DNA of 38,276 nucleotides, from positions 1-38,276 of the forward strand of contig JAUUZQ010000029.1 in assembly GCA_030589895.1 (NCBI GenBank). Direction: 5' to 3'. Source of the stretch: Bacteroidales bacterium (GTDB taxonomy: Bacteria; Bacteroidota; Bacteroidia; Bacteroidales; GCA-2748055). The notes beneath the pieces are model-generated. The model was given only the letters and a program-made list of their open reading frames with translations, had not been told where the DNA came from and ran no database searches. Shown here in pieces: positions 1 through 8,572 of this stretch. The first letter of the stretch is position 1, and each line of letters begins with the position of its first letter. The translations under genes and the position numbers were made by a program.

Positions 1-146
1 AAGAGAAATTGCGGAACCTGAATCAGGTGTTGTTAAATTTCGGCACAAAAGATTTCGGACTTTGTCTGAAGTGCAGAAATCCAATTCCTGTTGAGAGGAT
101 TCTATTTAGACCTGAAAGTTTGTATTGTGTGAATTGTGCGCAATAG
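1..146 (+). CDS. DksA/TraR-like zinc-finger protein, 3' end only
   Basis: Only the last 47 codons are in the window; reading from base 3 gives an open frame ending in TAG at 144-146. The peptide carries CLKC and, 17 residues later, CVNC, with IPVERILFRPES between them. This spacing and the IP-x-R-x-x-x-x-P core match the C-terminal four-cysteine zinc finger of the TraR/DksA family, whose members bind the RNA polymerase secondary channel. The N-terminal coiled coil lies outside the window, so a full DksA cannot be told from a shorter TraR-like protein. The assignment rests on the finger alone. Confidence 0.7.
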   Translation, partial: EKLRNLNQVLLNFGTKDFGLCLKCRNPIPVERILFRPESLYCVNCAQ

Positions 147-205
147 AGCACTCCACACCCCGCATTACGAAAAAGTTAACTATGTAGATTAGATAAATTT
201 CAATG

Positions 206-213
206 TATCTTTG
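206..213 (+). promoter_or_regulatory. Candidate Bacteroidota -7 box (TATCTTTG)
   Basis: TATCTTTG matches the TAnnTTTG -7 consensus of Bacteroidota primary-sigma promoters and lies 18 bases before the ATG of the CvfB-like gene. I do not see a clear TTTG -33 element at the usual distance, so this is a partial match. Confidence 0.45.
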
Positions 214-231
214 CACAGTAAATAGTAAACA

Positions 232-1065
232 ATGATAGAAATAGGAAAATATAATACGCTTAAGATTAAGCGAACAACCAGGGTTGGACTCTTCCTCGAA
301 ACTGATGAAGGAGAAGATGTATTGCTTCCCAATAAGTACAGTCCCTTGCGTTATGAGACCGATGATGAATTAAAGGTGTTTGTTTACCTGGACAATGAGG
401 GGAGAAAGATTGCCACGAACCTGGTTCCAAAAATTTTGCTTGATGAATTTGCTTTTCTACAGGTTACCTCGGTATCAAATGTAGGTGCTTTTGTCGATTG
501 GGGACTTGCAAAAGAGCTATTGGTTCCATTCAGAGAGCAGAAAATGAGAATGGAGGAGAACAGGTGGTATATTGTTTATATGAGTATCGATAAAAAAACT
601 GACAGACTCTATGCCAGCAATAGGTTGGAGAAATTCCTTCAGAATGAAGTTTTATCTGTAAGGGAAAATGAGGAGGTAGATTTGTTGGTGATGCACAAGA
701 CAGACATAGGTTATAATGTGATTGTAAATAATGTGCATATTGGTCTGGTATTTGAAAATGAGATTTTCCGGGAGCTAAATATAGGTGATAAGCTTAAGGG
801 TTATGTGAAGAAGATACGTGAAGATAATAAACTTGATATTTCGTTGCAGGCTATTGGTTATGAGAAGTCTAACGATCCGAATAGTGAATTGATCCTTAAA
901 ATTCTTTTAGAAAATGACGGGGAATTATCCATTACAGATAAGAGCTCACCAGAAGAAATATATTCTAAATTCAGTATGAGCAAGAAGGCATTCAAGAAGG
1001 CAATTGGAGCGCTTTATAAGCAGAGGAAAATTGAAATCCAATCTGAAGGAATCAACTTGGTATGA
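232..1065 (+). CDS. CvfB-like S1-domain RNA-binding protein
   Basis: The 277-residue protein has the architecture of the CvfB/YitL family: tandem OB-fold S1-like domains over roughly residues 1-210, then a winged-helix domain at the C-terminus (about 222-277, with KAFKKAIGALYKQRKI typical of the recognition part). The segment VTSVSNVGAFVDWGLAKELLVPFREQ is a recognisable S1 motif. Family members bind RNA; CvfB affects virulence gene expression in Staphylococcus, but no specific role follows for this organism. The length is normal for the family. The ATG at 232 follows a promoter-like box closely, so the leader is short. It ends 34 bases from the convergent S74 gene, with no obvious hairpin between them. 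Confidence 0.85.
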   Translation: MIEIGKYNTLKIKRTTRVGLFLETDEGEDVLLPNKYSPLRYETDDELKVFVYLDNEGRKIATNLVPKILLDEFAFLQVTSVSNVGAFVDWGLAKELLVPFREQKMRMEENRWYIVYMSIDKKTDRLYASNRLEKFLQNEVLSVRENEEVDLLVMHKTDIGYNVIVNNVHIGLVFENEIFRELNIGDKLKGYVKKIREDNKLDISLQAIGYEKSNDPNSELILKILLENDGELSITDKSSPEEIYSKFSMSKKAFKKAIGALYKQRKIEIQSEGINLV

Positions 1066-1099
1066 GCTATCAGCTACCGGTTGATTCTGTAAAGATCAT

Positions 1100-2743
1100 T
1101 TATTCAGCAACCGCCATCTGTCCCATGAGTTGTTCTAGTTTTTCCAGCCGGGTTTTCATATCTGCTAACTCAAGGACCTCCTTTTTCAGCTCTTCAATCT
1201 GTATTTGTTGCTCTCTATTCTCCTCAATGAGCTCCTGAACAGCCTTAACAGAGACAATGATAGCGGGTGTATTGCTCATAAGATAGAGATTTTCATCATC
1301 GCCCTCCAGTAGTTCACTGCTTTGCTGCACTGCATCGGGAAATACTTCTTTGAACTCCTGGGCGATAAAATTGTAATACGTCTTATCTTTTACCCCCGGA
1401 TTTCTGGCTTTCCAATATTCATTATATTCAAAGCTTACCGGACGAAGCCTCATGATTTGCTCACGTGCATTTTCGATATTCCTGATGTTTGTTTTTACTC
1501 TGCTGTCTGAAGTTGTAAGCCATGTTTCAGAATCGGTTTTATAAGCACTGCCCTCAACCTCAAGATTATAGTCAGTGGCATTTCTTCCTATTCCCAGACT
1601 ATTGTTTATACGAACTTTGTCGGTATCGAATTCACCATAGATAAGAGCACCATTCAGGTCGTTTGCTCCATTTTCAATATAGAGTCTGTCGTCACCCAAT
1701 TCTTCCATTCCCGCCTGGTTTCCTATAAAAATATTGTGGTTTCCCATGTTACCATAACCGGCTTCATTCCCGAGATATACGTTATTAGACCCGCTAATAT
1801 TGTGATAACCAGCACGATAACCTAAATAAGAATTATACTTTCCTGATCTATCCGCATAACCTGCTTCGAAACCAATGTAACTGTTTTCAGCGTTCACACT
1901 CAGGATTTCATTGTGACTTCCCTTGCCCTGAGGATCGTTTAGTTTTACATTAAATCCCCCATTTACCGGATCATTAACATAGACTTCAGTACTATCGCTG
2001 CTAACGAAAAAGTGTGGGATGATCTCTCCTTTATTGAGTTTGTTATATCCACCTACGGCAAATCCTCCCTTAATTCCTTTTCCGACGGGCTCTTCAATAT
2101 ACATTCTGATACTGTCAGGTGTTATCCTAAAGTACTCATTTGTCATTCCTTTGGTTTTGTTGTAGCCACCTACCGCAAAACCCCCTTTGATGCCTTTACC
2201 ATCCGAATCATCAACATAAACCCTTGTCCCTTCCGGATAAACTGCGAAAAGCGTGTTACCAAATTGGTCCTTTACCTCGAAAAGCGCCTCCTCAACTGCA
2301 TGGTCATTATCGGCCATTACAGTGAATTTACTCATGGGTTGATTTACAGCACCTGAGAACATAGCATAAGGAACTGAAATAAGCTGTGAAGTACCCATGT
2401 CTCTGTAACTGGCTCCACCTGTTGGGTCCAATTCAACTTTCAGAAAATAATCACTTACTCCCCAGTCAATTGCGCCTAAAATTCCAATGCGTGATGATCC
2501 GGTGCCAATTATTAAATTGACTATTCCCAGGGGACTGGTTGTTACATTGTGTGTTTCTGAATAAACGGGCTGACCAGTCGCGTCATTTGCAAGGATGCTA
2601 AGTTTGAATTGGACATCCTGTTCGGAGAGTATCTCACTCATATCATTTCTGACCACTGCCTGGTAGTTGAATTTATCCGGAACTTGCGTGTGTGCTGCTT
2701 GCACAATCAATACTGCTATGATAAGTAAAATTAGTCTTTTCAT
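1100..2743 (-). CDS. Surface protein with C-terminal peptidase S74 chaperone domain
   Basis: The 547-residue protein starts with a signal peptide (residues 1-20, ending in A-H-T-Q). Residues 182-196 and 221-235 hold two copies of GKGIKGGFAVGGYNK, 39 residues apart. Residues 288-345 form three to four repeats of about 21 residues (xSYLGYRAGYxNxSG), resembling the beta-roll head repeats of trimeric adhesins. Residues 410-505 form a peptidase S74 intramolecular chaperone domain; S412 and K417 fit the Ser-Lys dyad that self-cleaves in phage tailspikes. Residues 505-543 are a predicted coiled coil. It is probably a trimeric fibre exported to the surface, with the S74 domain guiding assembly. No phage genes are nearby, so I read it as a host surface protein. 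The ligand is unknown. Confidence 0.75.
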   Translation of the reverse strand: MKRLILLIIAVLIVQAAHTQVPDKFNYQAVVRNDMSEILSEQDVQFKLSILANDATGQPVYSETHNVTTSPLGIVNLIIGTGSSRIGILGAIDWGVSDYFLKVELDPTGGASYRDMGTSQLISVPYAMFSGAVNQPMSKFTVMADNDHAVEEALFEVKDQFGNTLFAVYPEGTRVYVDDSDGKGIKGGFAVGGYNKTKGMTNEYFRITPDSIRMYIEEPVGKGIKGGFAVGGYNKLNKGEIIPHFFVSSDSTEVYVNDPVNGGFNVKLNDPQGKGSHNEILSVNAENSYIGFEAGYADRSGKYNSYLGYRAGYHNISGSNNVYLGNEAGYGNMGNHNIFIGNQAGMEELGDDRLYIENGANDLNGALIYGEFDTDKVRINNSLGIGRNATDYNLEVEGSAYKTDSETWLTTSDSRVKTNIRNIENAREQIMRLRPVSFEYNEYWKARNPGVKDKTYYNFIAQEFKEVFPDAVQQSSELLEGDDENLYLMSNTPAIIVSVKAVQELIEENREQQIQIEELKKEVLELADMKTRLEKLEQLMGQMAVAE

Positions 2744-2883
2744 GATTTTTCAAGTTTTAATGCTACCGTATGAAGATACATATTATTGAATATTGTTTGT
2801 AAAGTCAAATAGGTACTATTTGTTTAAGACCGCAAATTCACTATCCGGGTTGCTTTCTGGTAGTAAAGAATTGGAATTTTATG

Positions 2884-3720
2884 CTAAACAGTCAGGGTGG
2901 GATTGTTCTGACCTGCATATTGCCTGCATGCATCCCAATCTTCAGTGAAATAGTTTTTTATGGCAGTCAGCTCTTCAGAATCCGGCAAAAAAACATCGCT
3001 GCTTAACCAGCTATCCGGAATTATTGGAGCAGTGTAAAGAGTGGTATAGCGGATACTATTTTTAAGGAGATTGATTAAAACATTGATGGTTTTTGAGCTG
3101 GAGGGTTTGTGTTTTACGAGTTTAATTCTCTTGCTTACTGTATAGACAGCCCTGAGTTGTTTTTCATTATATGAGGCGTGCTTTGGTGAAAGATTGATAT
3201 CCGAAATATCCACTTTTACACTCATAACTTCAGCAAGTTGAGTGATAAATTTTGCAGGATCATTTCTGAGATCATCATAAAAGAATACCATGGGTTTATG
3301 GGTAAAATAGTTTTCGAGAATTTCAATATTCCCCATATATCTTAGCCACTCTTTTTCCCAGTAAGCATTGTCATTTTTGACATTGAAAAATTCATTGAAT
3401 TTGAAGGCATGTCCGCTTTTTACAAATCGTCGATATTGAGAAGCGATCCATTCATCATGTCTTCGAAGAATGATGATTGGTCTGGCATTGGGAAAATAGG
3501 AAGAGAATTCACGCATATGTCGCTCTAGCTTCTTGTATTCCATCTCACCGGAGATGAGGTATTTTTTATGTCTTCCTTTTTGGATTATTTGAACTGCTCT
3601 GCGAAACTTTGTCCGTTGTGTATAGCATATCCCTTCGAACTTTGGAAAGACCTTATACTGAAGAAAGGTGGAGCCGGTTCGTCCCATGCCGGTGTGTATG
3701 AAGATCTCAGGGTTTTTCAA
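2884..3720 (-). CDS. Sulfotransferase-family protein
   Basis: The 278-residue protein has a P-loop-like 5'-phosphosulfate-binding motif near its start (HTGMGRTGSTFLQ, residues 9-21). A second motif, IIILRRHDEWIASQYRRF, resembles the 3'-phosphate-binding region (R-x-P-x-x-x-x-x-S type) of PAPS-dependent sulfotransferases. There is no signal peptide or clear membrane segment, so the protein is probably cytosolic. The acceptor is unknown; such enzymes in bacteria often modify glycans or glycolipids (family knowledge). The only start available after the upstream in-frame stop is TTG at 3720. It is transcribed away from the thioredoxin lipoprotein gene, 67 bases apart. Confidence 0.7.
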   Translation of the reverse strand: MKNPEIFIHTGMGRTGSTFLQYKVFPKFEGICYTQRTKFRRAVQIIQKGRHKKYLISGEMEYKKLERHMREFSSYFPNARPIIILRRHDEWIASQYRRFVKSGHAFKFNEFFNVKNDNAYWEKEWLRYMGNIEILENYFTHKPMVFFYDDLRNDPAKFITQLAEVMSVKVDISDINLSPKHASYNEKQLRAVYTVSKRIKLVKHKPSSSKTINVLINLLKNSIRYTTLYTAPIIPDSWLSSDVFLPDSEELTAIKNYFTEDWDACRQYAGQNNPTLTV

Positions 3721-3787
3721 TGCTGTTTTGTTTGCTTAAAGGTGGTGATTTTTTTTTATTCCTGAGTTTTACTAATTTCATACGCAC

Positions 3788-5257
3788 ATGAAAAGAGCAA
3801 CAACAATTATATTTATTGCATTTCTTGGTTCAATGTTATTTCAATGCAATGAACCCTCGGGAAACAATGTCAGAGCTGGTAATCCAGTTGAGAATCCATT
3901 GAGAAGTGAAGTATTCTCCGATCAGATTTATACTGTAGATGTCATTGTAAGCAATCTACCGGATCAGTTTATCTACCTGGTATCATATCAAAAAGCATCC
4001 TATTCGATAATTGATAGTATACTATCTGTTAATGGATCTTTTTACTTTACTTATCCATCAGTAAAACATCCCGGAACTTATCGTATCTATTTTGGCCGTC
4101 CGGATTTTAATAGTCGTGATGCGGTTGAGAGACAATTTATTGAATTTTTGTGGTGGCAGGAGTCGTTTACTATTTTTGCAGATTTTCGGGATATAAGTAC
4201 TTCGGTTACTTTTGAAAATTCAGCAGAGAACGACTTGCTGGGAGAGTTTCGGGAATATGAAACACGTTTTGAAGAGAAGATGGGCGCACTGTTTCCATTG
4301 TTTGACAGATACCCGGAGGAGGATGATTTTCTAAAGCAAGCGGGTGACCATTTTCTATCTCTTCAGCTGGATCGTGATGATTTTATAGTAAATCTTACAA
4401 AAGGGAATCCTGATCTTTATGCCTCTGTCCTTATCAAAGCTTATCGCTCGCTTATCCTCAAACCTGATCTGAAGGGAGATGAGCGTATGGACTTTCTCAG
4501 GTATCATTTTTTCGATAAGGCTCCTATTGATCAGCCGGACCTGATCTTTTCACCTGTTTATAATTTTAAAATAATCGAGTATCTCTCATTGTACAAAAAC
4601 CAGTCTCATACATATTCTCAGCAGGAGGACGCCTTTATTGAAGCCACTGATATTATAATGGCAAATGTATCCGGAGATGCTGATGTGAGATCTTTTGTTG
4701 TAGAATATTTACTGGATGGGTTCAACTCATTTCAAATGGAAAGGGTGCAAACCTATATTGCTGATAATTATGTTGATGAAACTTGTACGACGGACTTAGT
4801 TGAATTAGCTATGCAGCGGGTGGAGGGGTATCGGAAAATGGAGATTGGAGCTATTGCTTCTGATTTCAGGCTTAGGGATATCAATAACAAGGAGGTGATT
4901 CTGAGTAAACTGAAGAGTGATTATACAGTGGTGATTTTCTGGGCCAGTCATTGTGAACACTGTTTGAGAATGTTGCCTAAAATAAAAGAGTGGTATTTAA
5001 ACGAGCGACCGGAAAATGTTGAAGTAGTTGCGATTTCAATTGATACTGTAAAATTGAACTGGACAAGTGTGGTAAATCAGATGCAGCTTCCCTGGATCAA
5101 TGCACATGAACCATTGGGGTGGGAGGGGAGAAGTTCTTCTGACTACAATATCTACGCGACACCTACAATATTTATTCTTGATCGGAAGAGGGCTATATTG
5201 GATAAGCCTTTGACATATAGGGAGATGAAAAGAAGTATTGAGGGTGTGGTTAAGTAG
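3788..5257 (+). CDS. TlpA-like thioredoxin-fold lipoprotein
   Basis: The 489-residue protein has a lipoprotein signal ending in LFQC (Cys20). Residues 45-140 look like a DUF4369-type beta domain common in Bacteroidota. A helical middle region follows, and residues 353-489 form a TlpA/AhpC-type thioredoxin domain. The redox motif is CEHC (C389, C392) in VVIFWASHCEHC, and the cis-proline is P459 in YATPTIFILD. It is probably a membrane-anchored, periplasm-facing thiol:disulfide oxidoreductase of the kind linked to cytochrome maturation or disulfide repair. The substrate cannot be told from sequence. It ends 17 bases before the convergent symporter gene. Confidence 0.85.
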   Translation: MKRATTIIFIAFLGSMLFQCNEPSGNNVRAGNPVENPLRSEVFSDQIYTVDVIVSNLPDQFIYLVSYQKASYSIIDSILSVNGSFYFTYPSVKHPGTYRIYFGRPDFNSRDAVERQFIEFLWWQESFTIFADFRDISTSVTFENSAENDLLGEFREYETRFEEKMGALFPLFDRYPEEDDFLKQAGDHFLSLQLDRDDFIVNLTKGNPDLYASVLIKAYRSLILKPDLKGDERMDFLRYHFFDKAPIDQPDLIFSPVYNFKIIEYLSLYKNQSHTYSQQEDAFIEATDIIMANVSGDADVRSFVVEYLLDGFNSFQMERVQTYIADNYVDETCTTDLVELAMQRVEGYRKMEIGAIASDFRLRDINNKEVILSKLKSDYTVVIFWASHCEHCLRMLPKIKEWYLNERPENVEVVAISIDTVKLNWTSVVNQMQLPWINAHEPLGWEGRSSSDYNIYATPTIFILDRKRAILDKPLTYREMKRSIEGVVK

Positions 5258-5274
5258 ATTCGTGTTTCTTCATT

Positions 5275-6645
5275 TTACCTTTTCACCTGTAAGTCCTTAA
5301 AATACTTCTTCGATGCCTTCATCACTTTCGGAGCAAGGAGCAGGGCTGAGATCATGGTTGGGAATGCCATCAGTGCATAGGCTCCATCAAATATACCGAC
5401 TGTGAATCCCAGTGTGGCAGCAGCTCCAAGTGGTATGGCAATTATGTAGATTACCTTATAAATAATTGAATATTTTGCTCCAAAAACAAATGAGAAACAC
5501 TTGGTTCCGTAGTATGGAAATGAGATCATTGTTGATATTGAGAATACGGCCACACAGATGGTGAGTAAGATTGCTCCGATACCAGGAATAGCAGTTTCAA
5601 ATGCCTGGGCAGTTAGCGTGATGCCATCCACATCGGTATCAACCCATACTCCTGTAATTATCAATGCCAATGCGGTCATGGTGCAGATGATAATAGTATC
5701 CACTACCGGTCCAAGCATAGCCACCAGTCCTTCCCGAACAGGTTCATTGGTTTTTGCAGCACCATGTGCCATAGGTGCGGTGCCTATTCCTGCTTCATTG
5801 GAGAAGGCCGCTCTTCTCACACCGGTTATGATAATGCTTCCTAAGGCACCACCCAGCACAGAATCGGCATGGAAAGCATCATGAAAGATTAATTGGAATC
5901 CCGGGATAATCTGACTGGCATTGGTGAAAAGTATATACATAACAATCAGAACATAGAGTACAACCATGAAGGGAACCAGTCTTCCTGTTACTTTCCCTAT
6001 TCGCTTTATACCCCCAAAAATTACAAGTGCCACCAACGCGGCAACAAGAACTCCGGTAATGAGGTCTGATGCTAAGCCGGCCTGAACCTGATTGGGAATG
6101 AGAACAACATCTCTGATTACCTGTGTAAGCTGATTTGCCTGGAACATGGGTGATACACCAATCATTCCTAGCAGGGAGAAGAAGATAGCCAGTGGCTTCC
6201 AGTTTTTCCCCAATCCTTCAACAATGACATACATTGGTCCGCCCTGAACAATGCCATTGGAGTCTTTACCCCGATACATTACAGCAAGTGTACAGGTGAA
6301 GTATTTTGTTGTAATACCCAGAATAGCACTGATCCACATCCAGAATATTGCACCGGGACCTCCCATGACTATTGCCAGGGCCACTCCGCTTACGTTTCCC
6401 ATTCCTACAGTGGCTGCAAGGGCAGTGGAGAGAGCCTGGTAGTGATTGATCTGTCCGGGTTCATCAGGATTGTCGTACTTACCCCTTAAAATTGCAATGG
6501 CATGTTTGAAGTATCGAAAAGGCAGCAATCTTGAATAAAGAAGAAAAAATATACCCCCGCCAAGTAACAATATCAGTAGCGGTGTTCCCCAGGCCAGGTC
6601 ACTAAAACCAACTATTATCTTTTCAGCAAGACTAACTTCTTTCAA
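5275..6645 (-). CDS. Alanine/glycine:cation symporter (AGCS family)
   Basis: The 456-residue integral membrane protein has about ten hydrophobic segments. It carries the AGCS signature region AFSNEAGIGTAPMAHGAA and the early motif TALAATVGMGNVSGVA. Family members import alanine or glycine with Na+ or H+ across the inner membrane. Length is typical. The start is TTG at 6645: an in-frame stop lies just upstream and the next Met is well inside the first membrane region. The gene follows the MutS-like gene on the same strand by 49 bases, so co-transcription is possible. Confidence 0.9.
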   Translation of the reverse strand: MKEVSLAEKIIVGFSDLAWGTPLLILLLGGGIFFLLYSRLLPFRYFKHAIAILRGKYDNPDEPGQINHYQALSTALAATVGMGNVSGVALAIVMGGPGAIFWMWISAILGITTKYFTCTLAVMYRGKDSNGIVQGGPMYVIVEGLGKNWKPLAIFFSLLGMIGVSPMFQANQLTQVIRDVVLIPNQVQAGLASDLITGVLVAALVALVIFGGIKRIGKVTGRLVPFMVVLYVLIVMYILFTNASQIIPGFQLIFHDAFHADSVLGGALGSIIITGVRRAAFSNEAGIGTAPMAHGAAKTNEPVREGLVAMLGPVVDTIIICTMTALALIITGVWVDTDVDGITLTAQAFETAIPGIGAILLTICVAVFSISTMISFPYYGTKCFSFVFGAKYSIIYKVIYIIAIPLGAAATLGFTVGIFDGAYALMAFPTMISALLLAPKVMKASKKYFKDLQVKR

Positions 6646-6694
6646 TTTATCTGCTTATCTTTTTTTTTCTGAAACTCAACCCCAAACTTCCTCT

Positions 6695-8491
6695 CTACTC
6701 CATGATCCCCATCTTCTTCATAAGAAAACTGGCATTCATATTTTTTGCAATACCGGGCTGAATTTTATAGTCGAAAGTCAGCTCCAGCTCCTTGATGTAA
6801 CTTTCGAAACAATAGTTTACTACAATACCAGGGAATTGATCCTGCATATCACCCAGTGCAAGGTCATGCGTAGCAATGAAGCAGACAATATCATGATTAA
6901 TAGATTTCTTGATCAATCCTCTGGATCCTTTTTGCTTGTCGGTGGTATTCGTCCCTTTCAACACTTCATCCAGGAGGATAAGCATTGGAGTGCCCTCTTC
7001 CATTTGGTCAACGATCCGTTTCAACCTCTTTATTTCAGCGAGGAAATATGATTCTTCATCCTTCAATGAATCTGCAGTGCGCATGCTTGAAAAAAGGGCA
7101 TAAGTACCTGTAGTAAATTGATCTGCACAAACCGGACAACCGGCATACGAAAGTACCATGTTCACACCAACCGCTCTTAAAAATGTAGATTTTCCTGCCA
7201 TATTGGCTCCGGTGATGAGGACTACCTTTTCATCATTTATTGTAATTGAATTATCAATGCGTTTGGTTTTAGAAATCATGGGATGCCCCAGATTCTTTGC
7301 CTGGAAACCTCTGTTGTCATCGGAAACTTCAGGGTAATTAAATGATGTATGGTTGTAGGCAAATCCGGAAAGGCTAAACAGTGCATCTGCTTCAGAAATC
7401 ACATGCATCCAATCCTCCAGTTGATCAGCGTGTTTTGTGGTCCAGGAAGATAATCTTCTTACCATGTGAAAATCGAAGAGGAAGAGGCTGTTCATTACAA
7501 AGCCCATTATGAGGTTGAGTCGCTGATCGAAAATATTAAGCAGTGTTGAAAGCTTCCTGATAGATTTGCATCCATCTTTTGAAAGCTCTTGAAGGCTTAC
7601 TAATCGAGGATGTTTGAAGTCTTGCTTTGAAATAATCTGAAGCAATTCCGAATATGTTTCAAGGAATGAATGTTTTTTGGAAACCTGAACCTGGTAACGA
7701 TTGGTCTTCGCCAGAAATGGAGATAAGAGGAACCAGTTAATGAGTCCGATATATAGTAAATATTGAAAATATCCCGAATCGAATATGCCTGCAATGATAG
7801 TCAGAAGTGAAAATATGCTCATCGCAATGGATACATATTTTAACCATGGATGTTTCTTAATATACGTAGGTTTTTTGACCCAGTCCAGTAGCTCACTTAC
7901 TTCATCCTGTTTTTTTCCAAGCATCTTGGCCCTCGCAATAAATAGTTGTCGCAGATCCAATTCAGGTGTCAGTTCCTGTAAGATATTTTGTCTTTTGCTA
8001 ATTTCTGTCTGGTCCCCCGGAGTTTTATTCAGGTACGCTGAGAGCAGAGCTGCGCCCCGGTGTGTTGAGGTTCTGTTAAGATACTGGAAGATAGATCCTT
8101 CTCCAAACAGGTCAAGATCATAGGACCAGGGGTGGTCCGTATTTATGAACTCTTTTCCGGAGGGGTTGGCATCAAAACGATAATCTAAACAATTCAATTC
8201 TGATTCATTAAGGGCAATCAGCTGCTGGAGTAATTTCTTCTTGTCAGATTGATTCTTGTGGTAGCTTACCAGTGTAAAAAAAAGGATAGTCATGAGTGCT
8301 GAAATCCCGTAGAAAAGATGATATTCGCGTATACCTGCAATAAAAAAATATACAGTAAGCACTGCTACAAAAAGTCTTAAGAAGCCTATATATCCAAGTA
8401 TTTTATTTTGTCTCTTAAGATCCTTCTCAAATTGTTCTTTACGCTCTCCGTATGTATTCTGCAGTGTATGATTAGGGCTGGAATTTTGCAT
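6695..8491 (-). CDS. Membrane-anchored MutS-like ATPase
   Basis: The 598-residue protein has hydrophobic segments at about 32-52, 58-76, 218-236 and 241-260, followed by a MutS-type core and ATPase domain. Walker A is GANMAGKST (428-436), Walker B is LILLDE (504-509), and KGTNTTDKQKGS follows as in MutS-family domain V. The mismatch-recognition domain of MutS is missing and there is no Smr domain as in MutS2, so it is unlikely to be a repair MutS. Proteins with this layout are widespread in Bacteroidota and have no known function. The ATP-binding residues are intact. Confidence 0.8.
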   Translation of the reverse strand: MQNSSPNHTLQNTYGERKEQFEKDLKRQNKILGYIGFLRLFVAVLTVYFFIAGIREYHLFYGISALMTILFFTLVSYHKNQSDKKKLLQQLIALNESELNCLDYRFDANPSGKEFINTDHPWSYDLDLFGEGSIFQYLNRTSTHRGAALLSAYLNKTPGDQTEISKRQNILQELTPELDLRQLFIARAKMLGKKQDEVSELLDWVKKPTYIKKHPWLKYVSIAMSIFSLLTIIAGIFDSGYFQYLLYIGLINWFLLSPFLAKTNRYQVQVSKKHSFLETYSELLQIISKQDFKHPRLVSLQELSKDGCKSIRKLSTLLNIFDQRLNLIMGFVMNSLFLFDFHMVRRLSSWTTKHADQLEDWMHVISEADALFSLSGFAYNHTSFNYPEVSDDNRGFQAKNLGHPMISKTKRIDNSITINDEKVVLITGANMAGKSTFLRAVGVNMVLSYAGCPVCADQFTTGTYALFSSMRTADSLKDEESYFLAEIKRLKRIVDQMEEGTPMLILLDEVLKGTNTTDKQKGSRGLIKKSINHDIVCFIATHDLALGDMQDQFPGIVVNYCFESYIKELELTFDYKIQPGIAKNMNASFLMKKMGIME

Positions 8492-8507
8492 GGAATAAAG
8501 ATAAAAA

Positions 8508-8533
8508 AAACCCGGGAGATATTTCCCGGGTTT
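8508..8533 (-). terminator. Intrinsic terminator after the lipoprotein gene
   Basis: A ten-base-pair stem (AAACCCGGGA with TCCCGGGTTT) closes a six-base loop, and on the minus strand it runs into a tract of T. It sits 39 bases past the stop of the upstream minus-strand lipoprotein gene and just before the MutS-like gene, so it separates the two transcription units. Confidence 0.9.
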
Positions 8534-8572
8534 ATTATATAGTCTGATAAGCTTAATTATTGCTTTTGCAAC

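Noticed and set aside
1100-2743. Prophage tail-fibre region
   Set aside because: No other phage structural, lysis or integration gene lies nearby; the gene has a signal peptide and stands alone.
6695-8491. MutS or MutS2 mismatch-repair protein
   Set aside because: The mismatch-recognition domain and the Smr domain are absent and membrane segments are present.
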